Shown here: positions 34,901-44,522 of the stretch, in pieces
Layout of the letters: the number at the start of each line of letters is the position of its first letter
How positions within the stretch are numbered: position 1 is the stretch's first letter
Source of the DNA: Calamus simplicifolius
Taxonomy: Eukaryota > Streptophyta > Magnoliopsida > Arecales > Arecaceae
Direction of reading: 5' to 3'
DNA: 64,000 nucleotides
Assembly: GCA_900491605.1 (NCBI GenBank)
Contig: UESW01004825.1
Coordinates: 62,001-126,000, forward strand
Program-made: the position numbers and the translations under genes
Notes under the pieces: model-generated
Seen by the model: only the letters and a program-made list of their open reading frames with translations
Database searches by the model: none
What the model was told of the DNA's origin: nothing

Positions 34901-37900
34901 AAGATAAATCAACATCAAACTAGACTAATTATCAAAGATACTTCATTACAAGATAATTACAAATTATTTCTAATACGTATTTGTAGTTCTTCTACAATCC
35001 TTGCCATCCCTTCACTCTGAGTCCTTACAAATTCCTTTAATCTTCTATCAACAAATGCACATGCAGTCATAATTTTGTCCTGAAGCTCAGCATTGCATTT
35101 GGAGTAAGTCTTATGAGTCTCCACCAATATCCTTAAGCTCTTCAAATATGTTCTTGAGATCATTCTTTAAGGATTCAGCAGAGGAACCAAGGGTAGACTC
35201 AATCATTCTAATGCGATCATCCAAAGAGTAAAGGGTTTCTTTTAAATTCATAAATTGGCTATCAAACTCTATCTTCATTTCTTCTTTTTAAGCATCAAGT
35301 AAACTCTTGAGTTGCTCTAACTAAATATCTGAAAATCCGACAGATGACATAGGTGGCGGTACAGGAACTGGAGCTGGAGCAGGAGCAGGAGGTGGTGAAG
35401 ATCTCCTGGGCTCTGGTGAAGGATGCCTCGCTGATGGACCAACCTTAGATGGTGCAGAAGTCCTAATGTCAGCTGCTCTCTCATCTAGATGACCTTTCCT
35501 CTCCCATTGACCATTAACCTTCACAAAGCCCATCCGGTGCACAGTAGCCAAGCTATAGTAATCAGTGTGTCTAAGGTTCTTTGATGGCTCATTATCAGAA
35601 ATTACAATACCTTGACTTCTAAACACCATAGTCAAAATCATACCATAGGGCAGTGAAGATCTCCTTTTGCCCCCAGCCTCAGCCATGTAGAAAATCATCA
35701 TCCCAGCAAGGTTAATAGGCTGACCAGTCAGAACACTGTCCATACTACAATGTCTCGCTCTGAGACATACTCAAATCGACCAGTCTTAGGGAATAAGATC
35801 CTACTACAGATGTTGTGAAGTAATCTAAGTTCCAAGGGCAACTGATTAGCCCTAACTTCTTCAAATTCAGACACTTCTCTTCCTAACATCCTTGATAATG
35901 CATCAGACCTCTCACTATGAATGTCAGCAACTAATCCAGTGACAGGGATGCTCAGAAGATGTCCTAAACTCTGAAAGGTAAGGTGAACTCTCTTCCCTCT
36001 AACATAACTAATAATCCCACCGTCTCCCCTTGATAAATTGAAATAGAATTCCTTAACTAGGGCTGGATAAGTGGGAACATCCAATGAACAGACCTTGTCC
36101 CAGCCAAGCTCTTTAATTTGTCTTCCAATAGAAAATCCCTCGGCCTCAAAGAAATCAAAATCTACTTTTCTACCCATAGTAATAACTCTCCGGCTAAAGT
36201 ATCTACCTGTGGAGATGAGGTACCAGGATTATCTGAAGGAATTGAGGAAGAATCGTCGCTTGGAGACGGCTCACGATGGGATGCTGAGCCGTACGCTTCC
36301 CGGTGGTTATGGGAGCTCCAAGAACCGATCCTCTCCGCTTAGGTGCCATAGAAATCCTTGGGAATGTTTGATTTGAGGAGAATTTGGCTTAGGGAGGTTT
36401 TGAGAGTGTTTGGAGAGAGTATGGAAAGGGATTGGAAATGATAAAAATGACGAAGGTGTCGACTCTGCCCTAATAAAGTCAATTTGGACCACCAGGTGTC
36501 GACTCCCGCAAAGTCGGGTGTCGACTCCAAGTCACTAACACAGTTAGCGCTCGAACTGGAGTCGGCTCCACTTATACGGGTGTCGGCTCCAAGGTCAAGG
36601 ACCGAGAGCGACACAGAAGAGGTGTCGACTCCTCAAATTGAGGTGTCGACTCCACTGACAGTTTCAGAGAAAAAATAAATGAGTTTCAAACATCCGAAAC
36701 TTATCAAAATAAGGTCAATAAATTTTTGAAAAAATCTTTGAATATGAAGAATCAAATTGCATAGATGACTAGATAAATTGTCCTTAAAATATGAAAGGAA
36801 TCTCAGGAAATTAATAGAGATCTAGATAGTCATTCCTTAAGGGTTTCAAAATCATTCCAAAGGGTCACAAATCCCTAATTCACCTCTAAGATAACAAAAT
36901 CTCTCTTCACTCAAAGGTTTTGTAAATATGTCAGCTAATTGTTCTTCAGTATTAACATAATCAAGACAAATTTCATTATTAGCTACATGTTCTCTTATAA
37001 AGTGATATCTAATTTCAATGTGTTTGGTTCTTGAATGTTGAATTGGATTTTTAGTTAAATTTATTGCACTTGTATTATCACATCTAATAGGAGTTTTATC
37101 AAGTGTTATGCCATAATCTTCAAGTTGTCGCTTAATCCAAAGGATTTGAGCACAGCAACTTCCAGCTGCAACATATTCTGCTTCAGCAGTTGATAATGCA
37201 ACCGAATTTTGCTTTTTGCTAAACCAAGAGATTAAGTTACTTCCTAAGAATTGACATGCACCACTTGTACTTTTTCTATCTAGTTTACATCCAGCATAGT
37301 CAGAGTCAGAATATGCAATCAAGTTTAGTGTTGAGTCTCTAGAATACCATAATCCTACATTTTTAGTTCCACTTAGATATCTTAAGATTCTTTTCACTGC
37401 AATTAAGTGAGATTCTTTAGGTTCAGATTGAAATCTAGCACATAAACAAACAGCAAACATGATATCTGGTCTACTTGCAGTTAAGTAAAGTAGAGATCCG
37501 ATCATACCTCTGTAGTACTTTTGATCTACTTTCTTACCATCTTCATCTTTGTCTAATTTGCATGAAGGACTCATAGGTGTTCCAAGGGGTTTGATTGACT
37601 CCATTCCAAACTTCTTGAGAAGTTCTTTGTGTATTTTGCTTGGTTGATGAAAATCCCCTCTTTGCTTTGCTTGATTTGAAGTCCTAGGAAGAAGTTGAGT
37701 TCTCCCATCATGCTCATTTCGAATTCACCCTGCATTAACTTAGCAAATTCTTGACACAAGAGATTGTTAGTAGCACCGAATACAATATCATCAACATATA
37801 TTTGTACTACTAATAAATCCTTATCTTTTCTTTTCAAAAATAAGGTTTTGTCTACATTTCCTCTAGTGAAATCATTTTCAATCAGAAATTTGCTTAATCT

Positions 37901-40900
37901 ATCATACCAAGCTCTAGGTGCTTGCTTTAAACCATATAGTGCTTTGTGCAATTTAAAAACATGATTTGAAAATTCATGATCTTCAAAACCAGGTGGTTGT
38001 TCAACAAAAACTTCTCATTTATAAATCCATTTAAAAATGCACTTTTAACATCCATTTGAAATAAGTTGATATGCATATGACATGCAAATGCGAGTAAATC
38101 TAATTGCTTCTAATCTAGCTACAGGTGCAAAAGTTTCATCAAAATCAATTCCTTCTTCTTGATTATATCCTTTTGCGACTAATCTAGCTTTGTTTCTAAT
38201 TACTATGCCATTTTCATCTAATTTATTTCTAAATACCCATTTTGATCCTATGACTGAATGATCTTTAGGTCTATCAACTAAGGACCAGACATTATTCCTA
38301 GTAAATTGATTTAATTCCTCTTGCATAGCTAACATCCAATTATTATCTTTTTCAGCCTCTTCAATGGTTTTAGGTTCAATTTGAGATACAAATGCAAGAT
38401 GATTATTGATGTTTCTCATTGATGATCTAGTTCTTACTCCTTGAGATGGATCACCTATAATTAATTCTTTTGGATGACCATAGGCATATCTCCAATCTCT
38501 AGGAAGATCTACATCATTATGATTTGCATCAACAACATCAACACTAGGAGAATCATCATTTTAGCTCCTTGTTCATGATCTGAAGATACATCTATATTCA
38601 ATTTTTCAATATCCCTTTCTAATATGTTTGTATCTTCCTCATCATCAATCTTTCCTGAACTCGATGCTAAAGATTCATCAAAAACTACATGAATAGATTC
38701 TTCTACAATTAAGTTTCTCTTGTTAAACACTCTGTAGGCTTTGCTAGATGTTGAATATCCTAAGAATATGCCTTCATCTGATTTTGCATCAAATTTTCCT
38801 AGATTATCTTTACCATTATTATGAATGAAACATTTACAACCAAATGCATGAAAATAACTGATATTTGGTTTTCTATTGTTCCATAGTTCATAAGGAGTTT
38901 TCTTAAGGATTGGCCTAATTAAAGCTCTATTAAGAATGTAACATGCGTGTTTATAGCTTCCGCCCAGAAGTACTTTGGTAGGTTGCTTTCACATAGCATG
39001 GTACGGGCCATGTCTTCTAAGGTTCTATTTTTTTTTTCTACAACTCCATTTTGTTGTGGTGTCCTAGGTGCAGTGAAATTATGATGGATGCCATTTTCAA
39101 TGCAAAAGTTTTCAATAAATGATTTTTGAATTCAGTGCCATGATCACTTCTAAGAGACACTATGGTGTTATTTTTCTCATTTGTGACCTTCTTGAAGAAT
39201 TTCAAAAATATTGGAAAGGTCTCATCTTTATGAGCTAAAAATAATACCCAAGTGTATCTAGAATAATCATCTACAATCACAAGACCATATTTCTTTCCTC
39301 CTAGACTAGTGGTTCTAGTAGGTCCAAAGAGATCCATGTGAAGTAGTTCAAGTGGCCTAGAAGTGGAAACAATGTTTTTAGTTTTGAAAGAGTTTCTAGT
39401 TTGTTTTCCAAATTGACATGCATCACAGATTTTGTTATTTTCAAAATCTAGTTGTGGAAGGCCTTTTACTAAATCCATTCTGATTAATTTTGAAATTAGG
39501 TGTGTGCTTGCATGACCTAATCTACGATGCCACAGCCATCCAATCTCATTCATATTAGCATTATTAGCAACTAAGCAATGATTACTAGTAGACAAATTGT
39601 CTAAATCAATCAAGTACACATTGCCATTTCTATTTCCAATAAATACAATGCTATTATCAATGGGATTAGAAACAGTGCAAATACTTTGAAAAACCTTTAT
39701 CACACAATTGGCTAATACTAATTAGATTATGCTTTAAACCATTAACATATAAGACATTTTCAATAAATGTGGAGGGAGTTATTTGAATTTTACCAAATCC
39801 CCATGATCTGGCCTTTGCCATTGTCACCAAACGTAACAACTCCTCCCTTTTTGCTTTCAAGGGTGATGAATTGATCCTTGTCACCCGTCATGTGTCTTGA
39901 GCAGCCACTATCGAGATACCACTTTCGCTTTGATCTTTTGGCCGCAAGACACTCCTGCAAAAATGATCAAGTCTTATATTTAGGTACCCAAGCCTTCTTG
40001 GGTCCTTCATGGTTAGTAGCAATAAAGATTGTTCCTTTTGGAACCCATATTTTCCTTCCTTTACTACTTAAATTCTTGTTAATTTTCTTAAAATTACATT
40101 CAAAGGCTTTGTGTCCTTTTTTGTTACAATAATGACATAAAACTTTATTTTTATCTTGTTCTTTTCTAAAGAAGTTTTTGACATACTTTTGTTTTATGTT
40201 AGGCCTATAACCTAATCCAGCCTTATCAAATATAGCTCTTTGATTACTTAATAATAAATTAAGTTTTTCAGAACTATATGTAAATTTATCAACTATATTT
40301 TTATATTTATCAACTTCCTTCTTTAATCTATCATTTTCATTGGAAATTGATCCTTTTTCTTCAATCAAAGCTTCATTTTTTGATTTCAATTTTTCAACTT
40401 CATGAGTAAGATTATCTTTTCGTTGACAAGATTTAGATTATCATTTTTCAATGATTTTTTTTTTTTTCAGAACCTTAAAATCTCTTACTAACTCATTAAA
40501 TGCATCATATAATTCTTCAAAAGTGAAATCATCATAAGGTGTTTCAGAACTTACCTCAATGTCATCGTTGCCATAAAGCAAATGTTGGCAACTTCCTTTT
40601 GTTCCTCCTCGGAAGAGGATTCTTCACTATCACTCCATGTTGCAACATAAGCCTTCTTCTTCTTCTTGTAGACTTTCTTCAATTGAGGACAGTCATATCT
40701 GAAATGCCCCGGTTTCTTGCACTCATAACATATTAAGGGCTCTTTTCTTTTTCTTTGTCCTTCTCTTTCTCTTTTTCTCCTTCCATTTTTGTTCCGAACT
40801 TTTTCTTGTGGAAGGGTCTCCTTCTTTGCATGAACCTTTTGAATTTCTTTGCAAGGAGTGCAGTCTCCTCATCATCATCACCATCACTGCAGCTTTCCTC

Positions 40901-43900
40901 ACTTTCTGCAGCCTTAAGGGCAATAGTTTTCTTCTTCTTGATTTCCTCCTCTTGATGTTGTTTCATAGTCAGCTCATGAGTCATTAAGGATCCAAGTAGC
41001 TCCTCCAAAGGTAAAACATTTAAATCCTTGGCTTCTTGGATTGCAGTCACCTTCGCTTCCATGATCTTGGAAGTGACCTAAGAATTTTACGTACAAGTTC
41101 AGAATTAGTATAAGTCTTACCAAGACTTTTCAAGCCATTAACAATATCAGTGAATCTTGTGTACATGCATGTAATTGTTTCAGTTTGTTCCATGCTAAAT
41201 AGTTCATATTTATGCACCAAAATATTAATTTTTGATTCTTTTACTTGATTAGTACCCTCATGGGTAACTTCTAATCTATCCCAAATTTCTTTTACGAAAT
41301 ACATGTAGAAATTCGATTAAATTCATTTGCATCCAATGAACAATACAAAATATTCATGGCTTTAGCATTGAGCTGAGCCAACTTCTTATCATGTTCATCC
41401 CATTCCATTTTTGGTTTAGGAATCACCATATTGTCTACTCTAATTGTGGGTGTGTGTGGACCATTAACTATGATTCCCCATAAGTCATAGTCAAGTGCTT
41501 GAATAAAAATCTTCATACTAGCTTTCCAATAACTATAATTAGTTCCATTAAATAAAGGAGGTCGATTAGTGGATTGACCTTCTAAATAAGATGAGCTAGC
41601 TTGAGCTGCCATTTGGATCTTTAGCTCTTGATCGTTAGACCAAATTCAAAAGAGCACTTGCTCTGATACCAATTGTTGGCCCAGATGGCAACCCAAGAGG
41701 GGGATGAATTGGGTTCTTAAAAAATTTAACCTTTTAAAACGATTGGCTTTGGAATACACAATATTAAGTGCAGGATAAATATTAACCACAAACAAAGAGA
41801 TAGAGAAAGAGAATTAAAACATGGCAAACACAAGGATTTTATAGTGGTTCGGTGTATCCAACACCTACGTCCACTCCCAAGTACCACTTGGGTCCACACT
41901 ATAATCTACTAGATTACAGCCGAGTTATTTTACAAGCTCACAACTCAAAACTTGTTGTTTCCCACGGGATCACAACGAACCCAGCTGGTTTTTTGGGCTC
42001 ACCAGCACAAAACCCAAACCCAAGCTAATCTAGCTTGACCCGAGGTATACTACCTCCACTAATTCAATCCCCCTAATTGAACTAGCAAAAAAAATGAGAA
42101 TAGAGTTTACAATAACAAATAGCTCCTTAAATGAGCAAATATTCAATATAAATAAACAAGGTTAGAAAAGCCTGTTTGAAGCAGAGTTGATTTGAGCTTT
42201 TCTTCTTTTCTTCTTTTTCTCTTCTCCTTTGAGATGTTGAATCAGGCCTCAGCTCGGATTCTTCACAAAGATTGCAGATGAGAAGTTGGAAAAAAATAGG
42301 GCTTTTGGCTCTCTTTTTCTTCTTTTAAAAAATCCTTCAATTTTGAACTTGAATGCCTTGGATTTCTCTTTGAGCTTTCTGGAGTTGATGGATTTAAATT
42401 TTAACTCTTTCCTCTTGATTTCTTGCTCAAGACTTCTCGATTTTTTCAATTTATTTTCTCTCTATTTTTTGCATCATTTTTTCAAACAGACGGACTCCCC
42501 TTTTATAGATTCTTCTTTTATCCAAGATTAGGTGAAAAACTAGATGTTATTTCTGTCCTTGGATTCCTCCTACACACAAGAAAAGTATCCGTTAGAGATT
42601 AGGTGAGAAAATATTACCGTTGGAGGCCATTCTGACACTTTAAAAATCCGTTCCTAGCAGGTTGGAGTCGGTTTTAACTTTTTAGGTGTCGGCTCCAACT
42701 CGAGTATCCAAAAATAGAAAGTAAAAGTTCATTGAGGAGTCGGCTCCGAAAAAGGTAAGTGTCGGCTCATCGCATTCGGGAGTCGGCTCCGAAAAACTAT
42801 AAGTGTCGGCTCCAGAGTAGTCCAAAAATGCTTTCTGTTCTCGTATTGGAGTCGGCTCCTCAAATCTAGGTGTCGACTCTGAAACTCTGAGTGTCGACTC
42901 CTGACCGTGCCAAAAATCAAGAAAGCATCTGATCCGCCATGGGGTCGGCTCCAGACCTTTTAGGTGTCGACTCCAGGCTCTGAATTTTGAAACATACTTC
43001 TGACAATTGATTCAAAAACATATTTATTTATCCTTTTGATTGATCAAATCTTTTTAAGCCCTGAAACACTTATTAAATCTATTAGTAATAAAATGAATAT
43101 ACTCATATCTTTTTTTTAATCATCAAAATCAATAATTGGGTCAACACAGTCGTTGCTCAATTACACTGAAAGCAGTCCTACCAGTACAAGGAACCATATT
43201 TAGTTTTGATCTATTTTCTGCATTTTCTTTGCTCATTTTCTACAAGTAAATATTGATAAATTAGTTAAATTAATACATAAAAGACACTTAAAACAATCAT
43301 CTTTCTATTGCTTCATGCTCATGCTTTTCATACCTGAAAAGTTTCACTATTCCAATGGGCAACAAGCCATTCCCAATCATCCTTGGTAATAACCTCATCT
43401 AGTAAGCGCTTTAATTTTGCTAGATCTTTATGTCGATTCTTATAAATTTCATACAACTCATTCCTATACTCTCTATATTGATCATTAAGTTTTCTTATCA
43501 CATATTTTGTTCTTCTTATAACTTTAGCCTTATCGAGTCCTTCCTCAAAGAGAATAAAATAATCCTGCAAAAAGATAATACAGTTTAGTAAATGTTAAAA
43601 TTAGTGATGTTATAATTAAAAAACTAACACAAATCTTACCATGATGCGGTTAATCATATTCCTTATTTTATCATCAGGAATTTCATTCCATCCTTTAACT
43701 TTAAGGGGTACAAAGGATCGATTTCTAACTATTGTACCACACCAACTTGCAAATTGAGCACGATTCTCTTCTACAATTCTTTCCTTGTTATCCCACTCCA
43801 CTACTTTCTTGGTCTTTGAATTTTTCAGCTCATTGTTCAAAGTCCTCCCTCGTCCTTTTCTTGTAGTATTCATGGCTAAACCTACAAAATCATAAGCATA

Positions 43901-44119
43901 CAAAAAAAGAAATTAAAAACCACTTTGAATAAAAAGAATTAGGAATATATATAAATATAAATTTTAAAGATACTTACTAAAGTTATCATTTTCACCCTCT
44001 TGCACACCGTCAACATTTTCTCTAATAGTAGGTGAAAGGCCTTGTTGGATGATAGCATTAACTTCTATGCCTCTACCTTTAGTAATGCATCTCCCTTTGC
44101 GATTACTAGTTTCAGCCAT
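19908..44119 (-). CDS. TNPA: TNPA-like / PTTA (En/Spm) protein, six exons, reading frame open
   Basis: Probable DNA-binding accessory protein of the CACTA element. Six exons read in one frame on the minus strand: 44,119-43,978; 43,881-43,640; 43,564-43,334; 43,239-43,147; 32,777-32,673; 20,171-19,908. They add up to 1,077 bases, i.e. 358 residues and a TAG stop. All borders are GT-AG (gtaagtatc, ggtaag, gtatga, gtatta, gtatga donors; ttgtag, tgcag, tgtag, tacag, tgcag acceptors). Exons 2-3 carry the WCGTIVRNRSFVPL and WNSET segments, exon 5 SRLEMFEKTHTRMNGSLVD, the core of the plant PTTA/En-Spm family. Exon 6 holds IFMHVFGPSKRGR and a long helix. Copia-3 sits exactly at the end of exon 4 and Copia-2 lies in intron 5. 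Expression is therefore unlikely, although the coding parts look undamaged. Confidence 0.65.
20172..21818. other. CACTA-1 intron 5, left part; no gene seen
   Basis: AT-rich non-coding stretch between exon 6 of the TNPA-like gene and Copia-2. It contains a short array of gatacatgatacatgg / gaaagaagcaactttgatac motifs (20,199-20,345). I see no convincing protein, and the short frames here are not supported by family features. Confidence 0.55.
20199..20345. repeat. gatacat tandem repeats
   Basis: Runs of 'atgatacatgatacatgg' followed by 'aaagaagcaac' occur four times with variations. This is a compound low-complexity repeat within the intron. Confidence 0.75.
21819..23474 (+). repeat. Copia-2 5' LTR
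   Basis: 1,656 bases beginning tgttggggag and ending tgggccaaca. U3 contains the array of GAGTCGAC-type palindromes (22,155-22,480). A probable TATA element (tataaataga) lies at about 22,585 and the U5 end has a C-run followed by ctcttgggtt. It differs from the 3' LTR mainly by small indels, including a loss of about 20 bases near 21,905. Confidence 0.95.
22155..22480. repeat. Array of GAGTCGACTCC / GAGCCGACTC motifs in Copia-2 U3
   Basis: About a dozen copies of an 8-11 base motif (gagtcgactcc, gagtcgacccc, gagccgactcc), many centred on the palindrome GTCGAC, spaced 15-35 bases apart. The same array is in the 3' LTR (31,020-31,345). Spacing is irregular, unlike a simple tandem repeat. Confidence 0.9.
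23477..23488 (+). other. Primer-binding site of Copia-2
   Basis: tggtatcagagc, two bases after the LTR end, complementary to the 3' end of initiator methionine tRNA. Confidence 0.95.
23536..25242 (+). pseudogene. Copia-2 gag (frameshifted)
   Basis: Start ATG at 23,536 in the context of the related copies. A missing T near 23,611 breaks the frame, which is regained at 23,628 (UBN2-type gag: DYELWGVIINGP, EVTHEGTNQVKESK, LPLEELLGSLMTHELT). A second shift occurs at about 24,255, a third near 24,685. First zinc knuckle CYECNKPGHFRNEC at about 24,424-24,465, followed by a poly-Lys and an acidic Ser/Glu stretch. A Lys/Glu/Asn-rich coiled coil follows, then a second knuckle CFKCNQKGHKSYEC (about 25,018-25,060). 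Two knuckles in one gag are a lineage trait. Confidence 0.9.
25233..28314 (+). pseudogene. Copia-2 pol: protease, integrase, reverse transcriptase, RNase H (frameshifted)
   Basis: Protease site KWYLDSGCSRHMTGD at about 25,235. GAG-pre-integrase WLWHRRLGHASTHLISKL at about 25,630. Integrase core DLFGPTRTTSLGGKKYG and VIVDDYSRFTWV, catalytic SLRSDHGTEFEN at about 26,010. Reverse transcriptase ARLVAKGYNQEEGIDFDETF at about 26,980, catalytic YVDDIIFGA at about 27,373. RNase H DSDYAGCKLDRKSTSGAC at about 27,865. It ends with a short acidic tail at 28,314. Single-base losses, mostly in short homopolymers, shift the frame near 26,093, 26,410, 27,147, 27,477, 27,811 and 28,146. Apart from these the amino-acid motifs are intact. 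Confidence 0.92.
28315..28790. other. Copia-2 spacer between pol and 3' ORF, with GTCGAC array
   Basis: Non-coding linker. From 28,500 to 28,690 it contains the same family of motifs as the LTR U3 (gagccgactc, gagtcgactcc, gagtcgacccc), about nine copies. I see no gene. Confidence 0.75.
28791..30183 (+). pseudogene. Copia-2 extra 3' ORF, 'putative plant transposon protein' domain (frameshifted)
   Basis: The start ATG at 28,791 opens a basic N-terminus (KRKRAVRKTVRRPVR), then a Ser-rich stretch. The main domain (about 29,000-29,660) contains MGWEKICSLDCPTYPALVKEF, YKNLSRGDNG, LELRLLHNICSRILFP, then NLPSMILWYIADCGGKRKSS and RHTDFYSLATIHRMGFVK. This resembles the plant domain found in many retrotransposon-encoded proteins (PF20167-like). 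A Pro/Ala-rich linker (29,740-29,780) and a probable coiled coil (LRQLKGLLDDQSDKLKSEFEN) follow. Frame breaks at about 28,915, 29,020, 29,390 and 29,660. Its position after pol matches the env-like ORF of SIRE elements, but I see no signal peptide or membrane segment. Confidence 0.75.
30184..30660 (+). other. Copia-2 3' untranslated region with polypurine tracts
   Basis: Non-coding; holds 'aatgaatgaatg' runs (30,340-30,380), extra tracts aaaaaagggggagag (about 30,418) and cataggggga (about 30,546), and the polypurine tract aaaaaggggagat (30,647-30,660) that directly precedes the 3' LTR and primes plus-strand synthesis. Confidence 0.85.
30661..32347 (+). repeat. Copia-2 3' LTR
   Basis: 1,687 bases, tgttggggag...tgggccaaca, nearly identical to the 5' LTR. 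It holds the GTCGAC-motif array at about 31,020-31,345. Confidence 0.95.
32348..32565. repeat. About 112-bp tandem duplication of CACTA intron sequence
   Basis: The sequence from atatggctatgtagcttaatg to caacactagttattt occurs twice (from 32,348 and from 32,460). The stretch cttttttaatcatttg that joins the two copies is also found just before Copia-2 (21,797-21,813). The tandem duplication therefore already existed when Copia-2 inserted at the head of the first unit. Confidence 0.85.
32874..34369 (-). repeat. Copia-3 3' LTR
   Basis: 1,496 bases; on the plus strand tgttggccca...gggtcaata. The terminal dinucleotide next to the polypurine tract is changed (ta instead of tg in element sense). 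U3 carries many ggtgtcggctcc / gagtcggctcc motifs (33,860-34,200), the counterpart of the Copia-2 array. Confidence 0.93.
34370..34956 (-). other. Copia-3 3' untranslated region and polypurine tracts
   Basis: On the plus strand tctccccctttttg (34,371-34,384) is the complement of the polypurine tract beside the LTR. Further pyrimidine tracts of the same type occur at about 34,470, 34,490 and 34,712. No gene is seen. Confidence 0.8.
34957..36349 (-). pseudogene. Copia-3 extra 3' ORF, 'putative plant transposon protein' domain
   Basis: The homologue of the Copia-2 3' ORF. Start at 36,349 (MAPKRRG), Ser-rich leader with frame breaks near 36,200-36,300. The domain in 36,177-35,728 is open: FFEAEGFSIGRQIKELGW, LVKEFYFNLSRGDGG, LELRLLHNICSRILFP. 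It continues in another frame at 35,743-35,321 (LAGMMIFYMAEAGGKRRSS, RHTDYYSLATVHRMGFVK), with a Pro/Ala-rich linker, then a C-terminal helix region to 34,957. Here the N-terminal half is better kept than in Copia-2. The protein has no known function. Confidence 0.75.
36350..36851. other. Copia-3 spacer between pol and 3' ORF, with GTCGAC array
   Basis: Non-coding; about ten ggtgtcgactcc / gagtcggctcc motifs between 36,450 and 36,665. It corresponds to 28,500-28,690 of Copia-2. Confidence 0.75.
36852..39960 (-). pseudogene. Copia-3 pol: protease, integrase, reverse transcriptase, RNase H (frameshifted)
   Basis: Read on the minus strand. Protease region at 39,950-39,670 (WYLDSGCSRHMTG split by a frameshift near 39,850). 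GAG-pre-integrase WLWHRRLGHASTHL and integrase core in an open stretch 39,703-39,038 (DLFGPTRTTSLGG, VIVDDYSRYTWV, SLRSDHGTEFKN). Reverse transcriptase in 38,419-38,045 (ARLVAKGYNQEEGIDFDETF) and 37,951-37,571 with the catalytic YVDDIVFGA. RNase H is fully open over 37,604-36,852 (250 residues; DSDYAGCKLDRKSTSG, ALSTAEAEYVAAGSC), ending GELGICDPLE. Frame breaks near 39,690, 39,120, 38,560, 38,070 and 37,600. Confidence 0.92.
39967..41612 (-). pseudogene. Copia-3 gag (frameshifted)
   Basis: Start at 41,612 (MAAQASSSYLEGQSTNRPPL), open to 41,292, then shifts near 41,300, 41,065 and 40,740. It contains the UBN2-type gag domain, the first zinc knuckle CYECKKPGHFRYDC (about 40,735-40,694), an acidic stretch, a long Lys/Glu-rich probable coiled coil, and the second knuckle CHYCNKKGHKAFEC (about 40,138-40,097). 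It ends with the WVPKGTIFIATNHEGPKKAW segment that leads into the protease. Confidence 0.9.
41660..41671 (-). other. Primer-binding site of Copia-3
   Basis: gctctgatacca on the plus strand, i.e. tggtatcagagc in element sense, two bases inside the 5' LTR end; initiator methionine tRNA type. Confidence 0.95.
41674..43146 (-). repeat. Copia-3 5' LTR
   Basis: 1,473 bases, plus-strand tgttggccca...gggtcaaca. It resembles the 3' LTR closely, differing by single bases and by the loss of one block of motifs near 42,850 (the 3' LTR has extra gtgtcggctcc copies at 34,060-34,110). Confidence 0.93.
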
Positions 44120-44522
44120 AATTATCTACCTTTATATATTAAGTTAGTAAAACTTTTGCTTGTTCCATATGGTATTACAATAATTCAATTTAAATAAAAA
44201 TTTTAACATATCATAAAAGTCATCATCCATCAAACTTAGTAAAGAAACAAGAACCATGTATCATCAAAACAAAGCAATTAATAAACATTGAAATAAATTT
44301 CATTAAAGGGCTTTCACAAAAATGCTTAGTCCAAAGTAGAAAAAGAACAAAAAGAAATTAAAATTGTGCAAATATATGACATGTAGTGCTTGCATAAGTA
44401 AATAACTTTAACAATAGAAGCTTATGCCATCATAGTTCTTCTTCCTCACTGTCATTATCATCAATTGAAAGTATACAGCAATAATAAGAATAATACCAAG
44501 AAAATGGAAAAATATATCTATA
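44120..44522. other. CACTA-1 spacer between TNPD and TNPA-like genes
   Basis: AT-rich; presumably the TNPA 5' untranslated region and the 3' end of TNPD. I see no further gene. Confidence 0.5.

Larger units (their letters stand above)
32874..43146 (-). mobile_element. Copia-3: complete SIRE-like Ty1/copia retrotransposon (minus)
   Basis: LTRs at 41,674-43,146 (5') and 32,874-34,369 (3'), with target duplication cagtc at 32,869-32,873 and 43,147-43,151. Length is 10,273 bases. It has the same gene order as Copia-2 including the extra 3' ORF, and nearly the same proteins, but the LTR U3 sequences are clearly diverged, so it is a sister subfamily. The insertion point is the last base of exon 4 of the CACTA TNPA-like gene. 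Confidence 0.95.
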
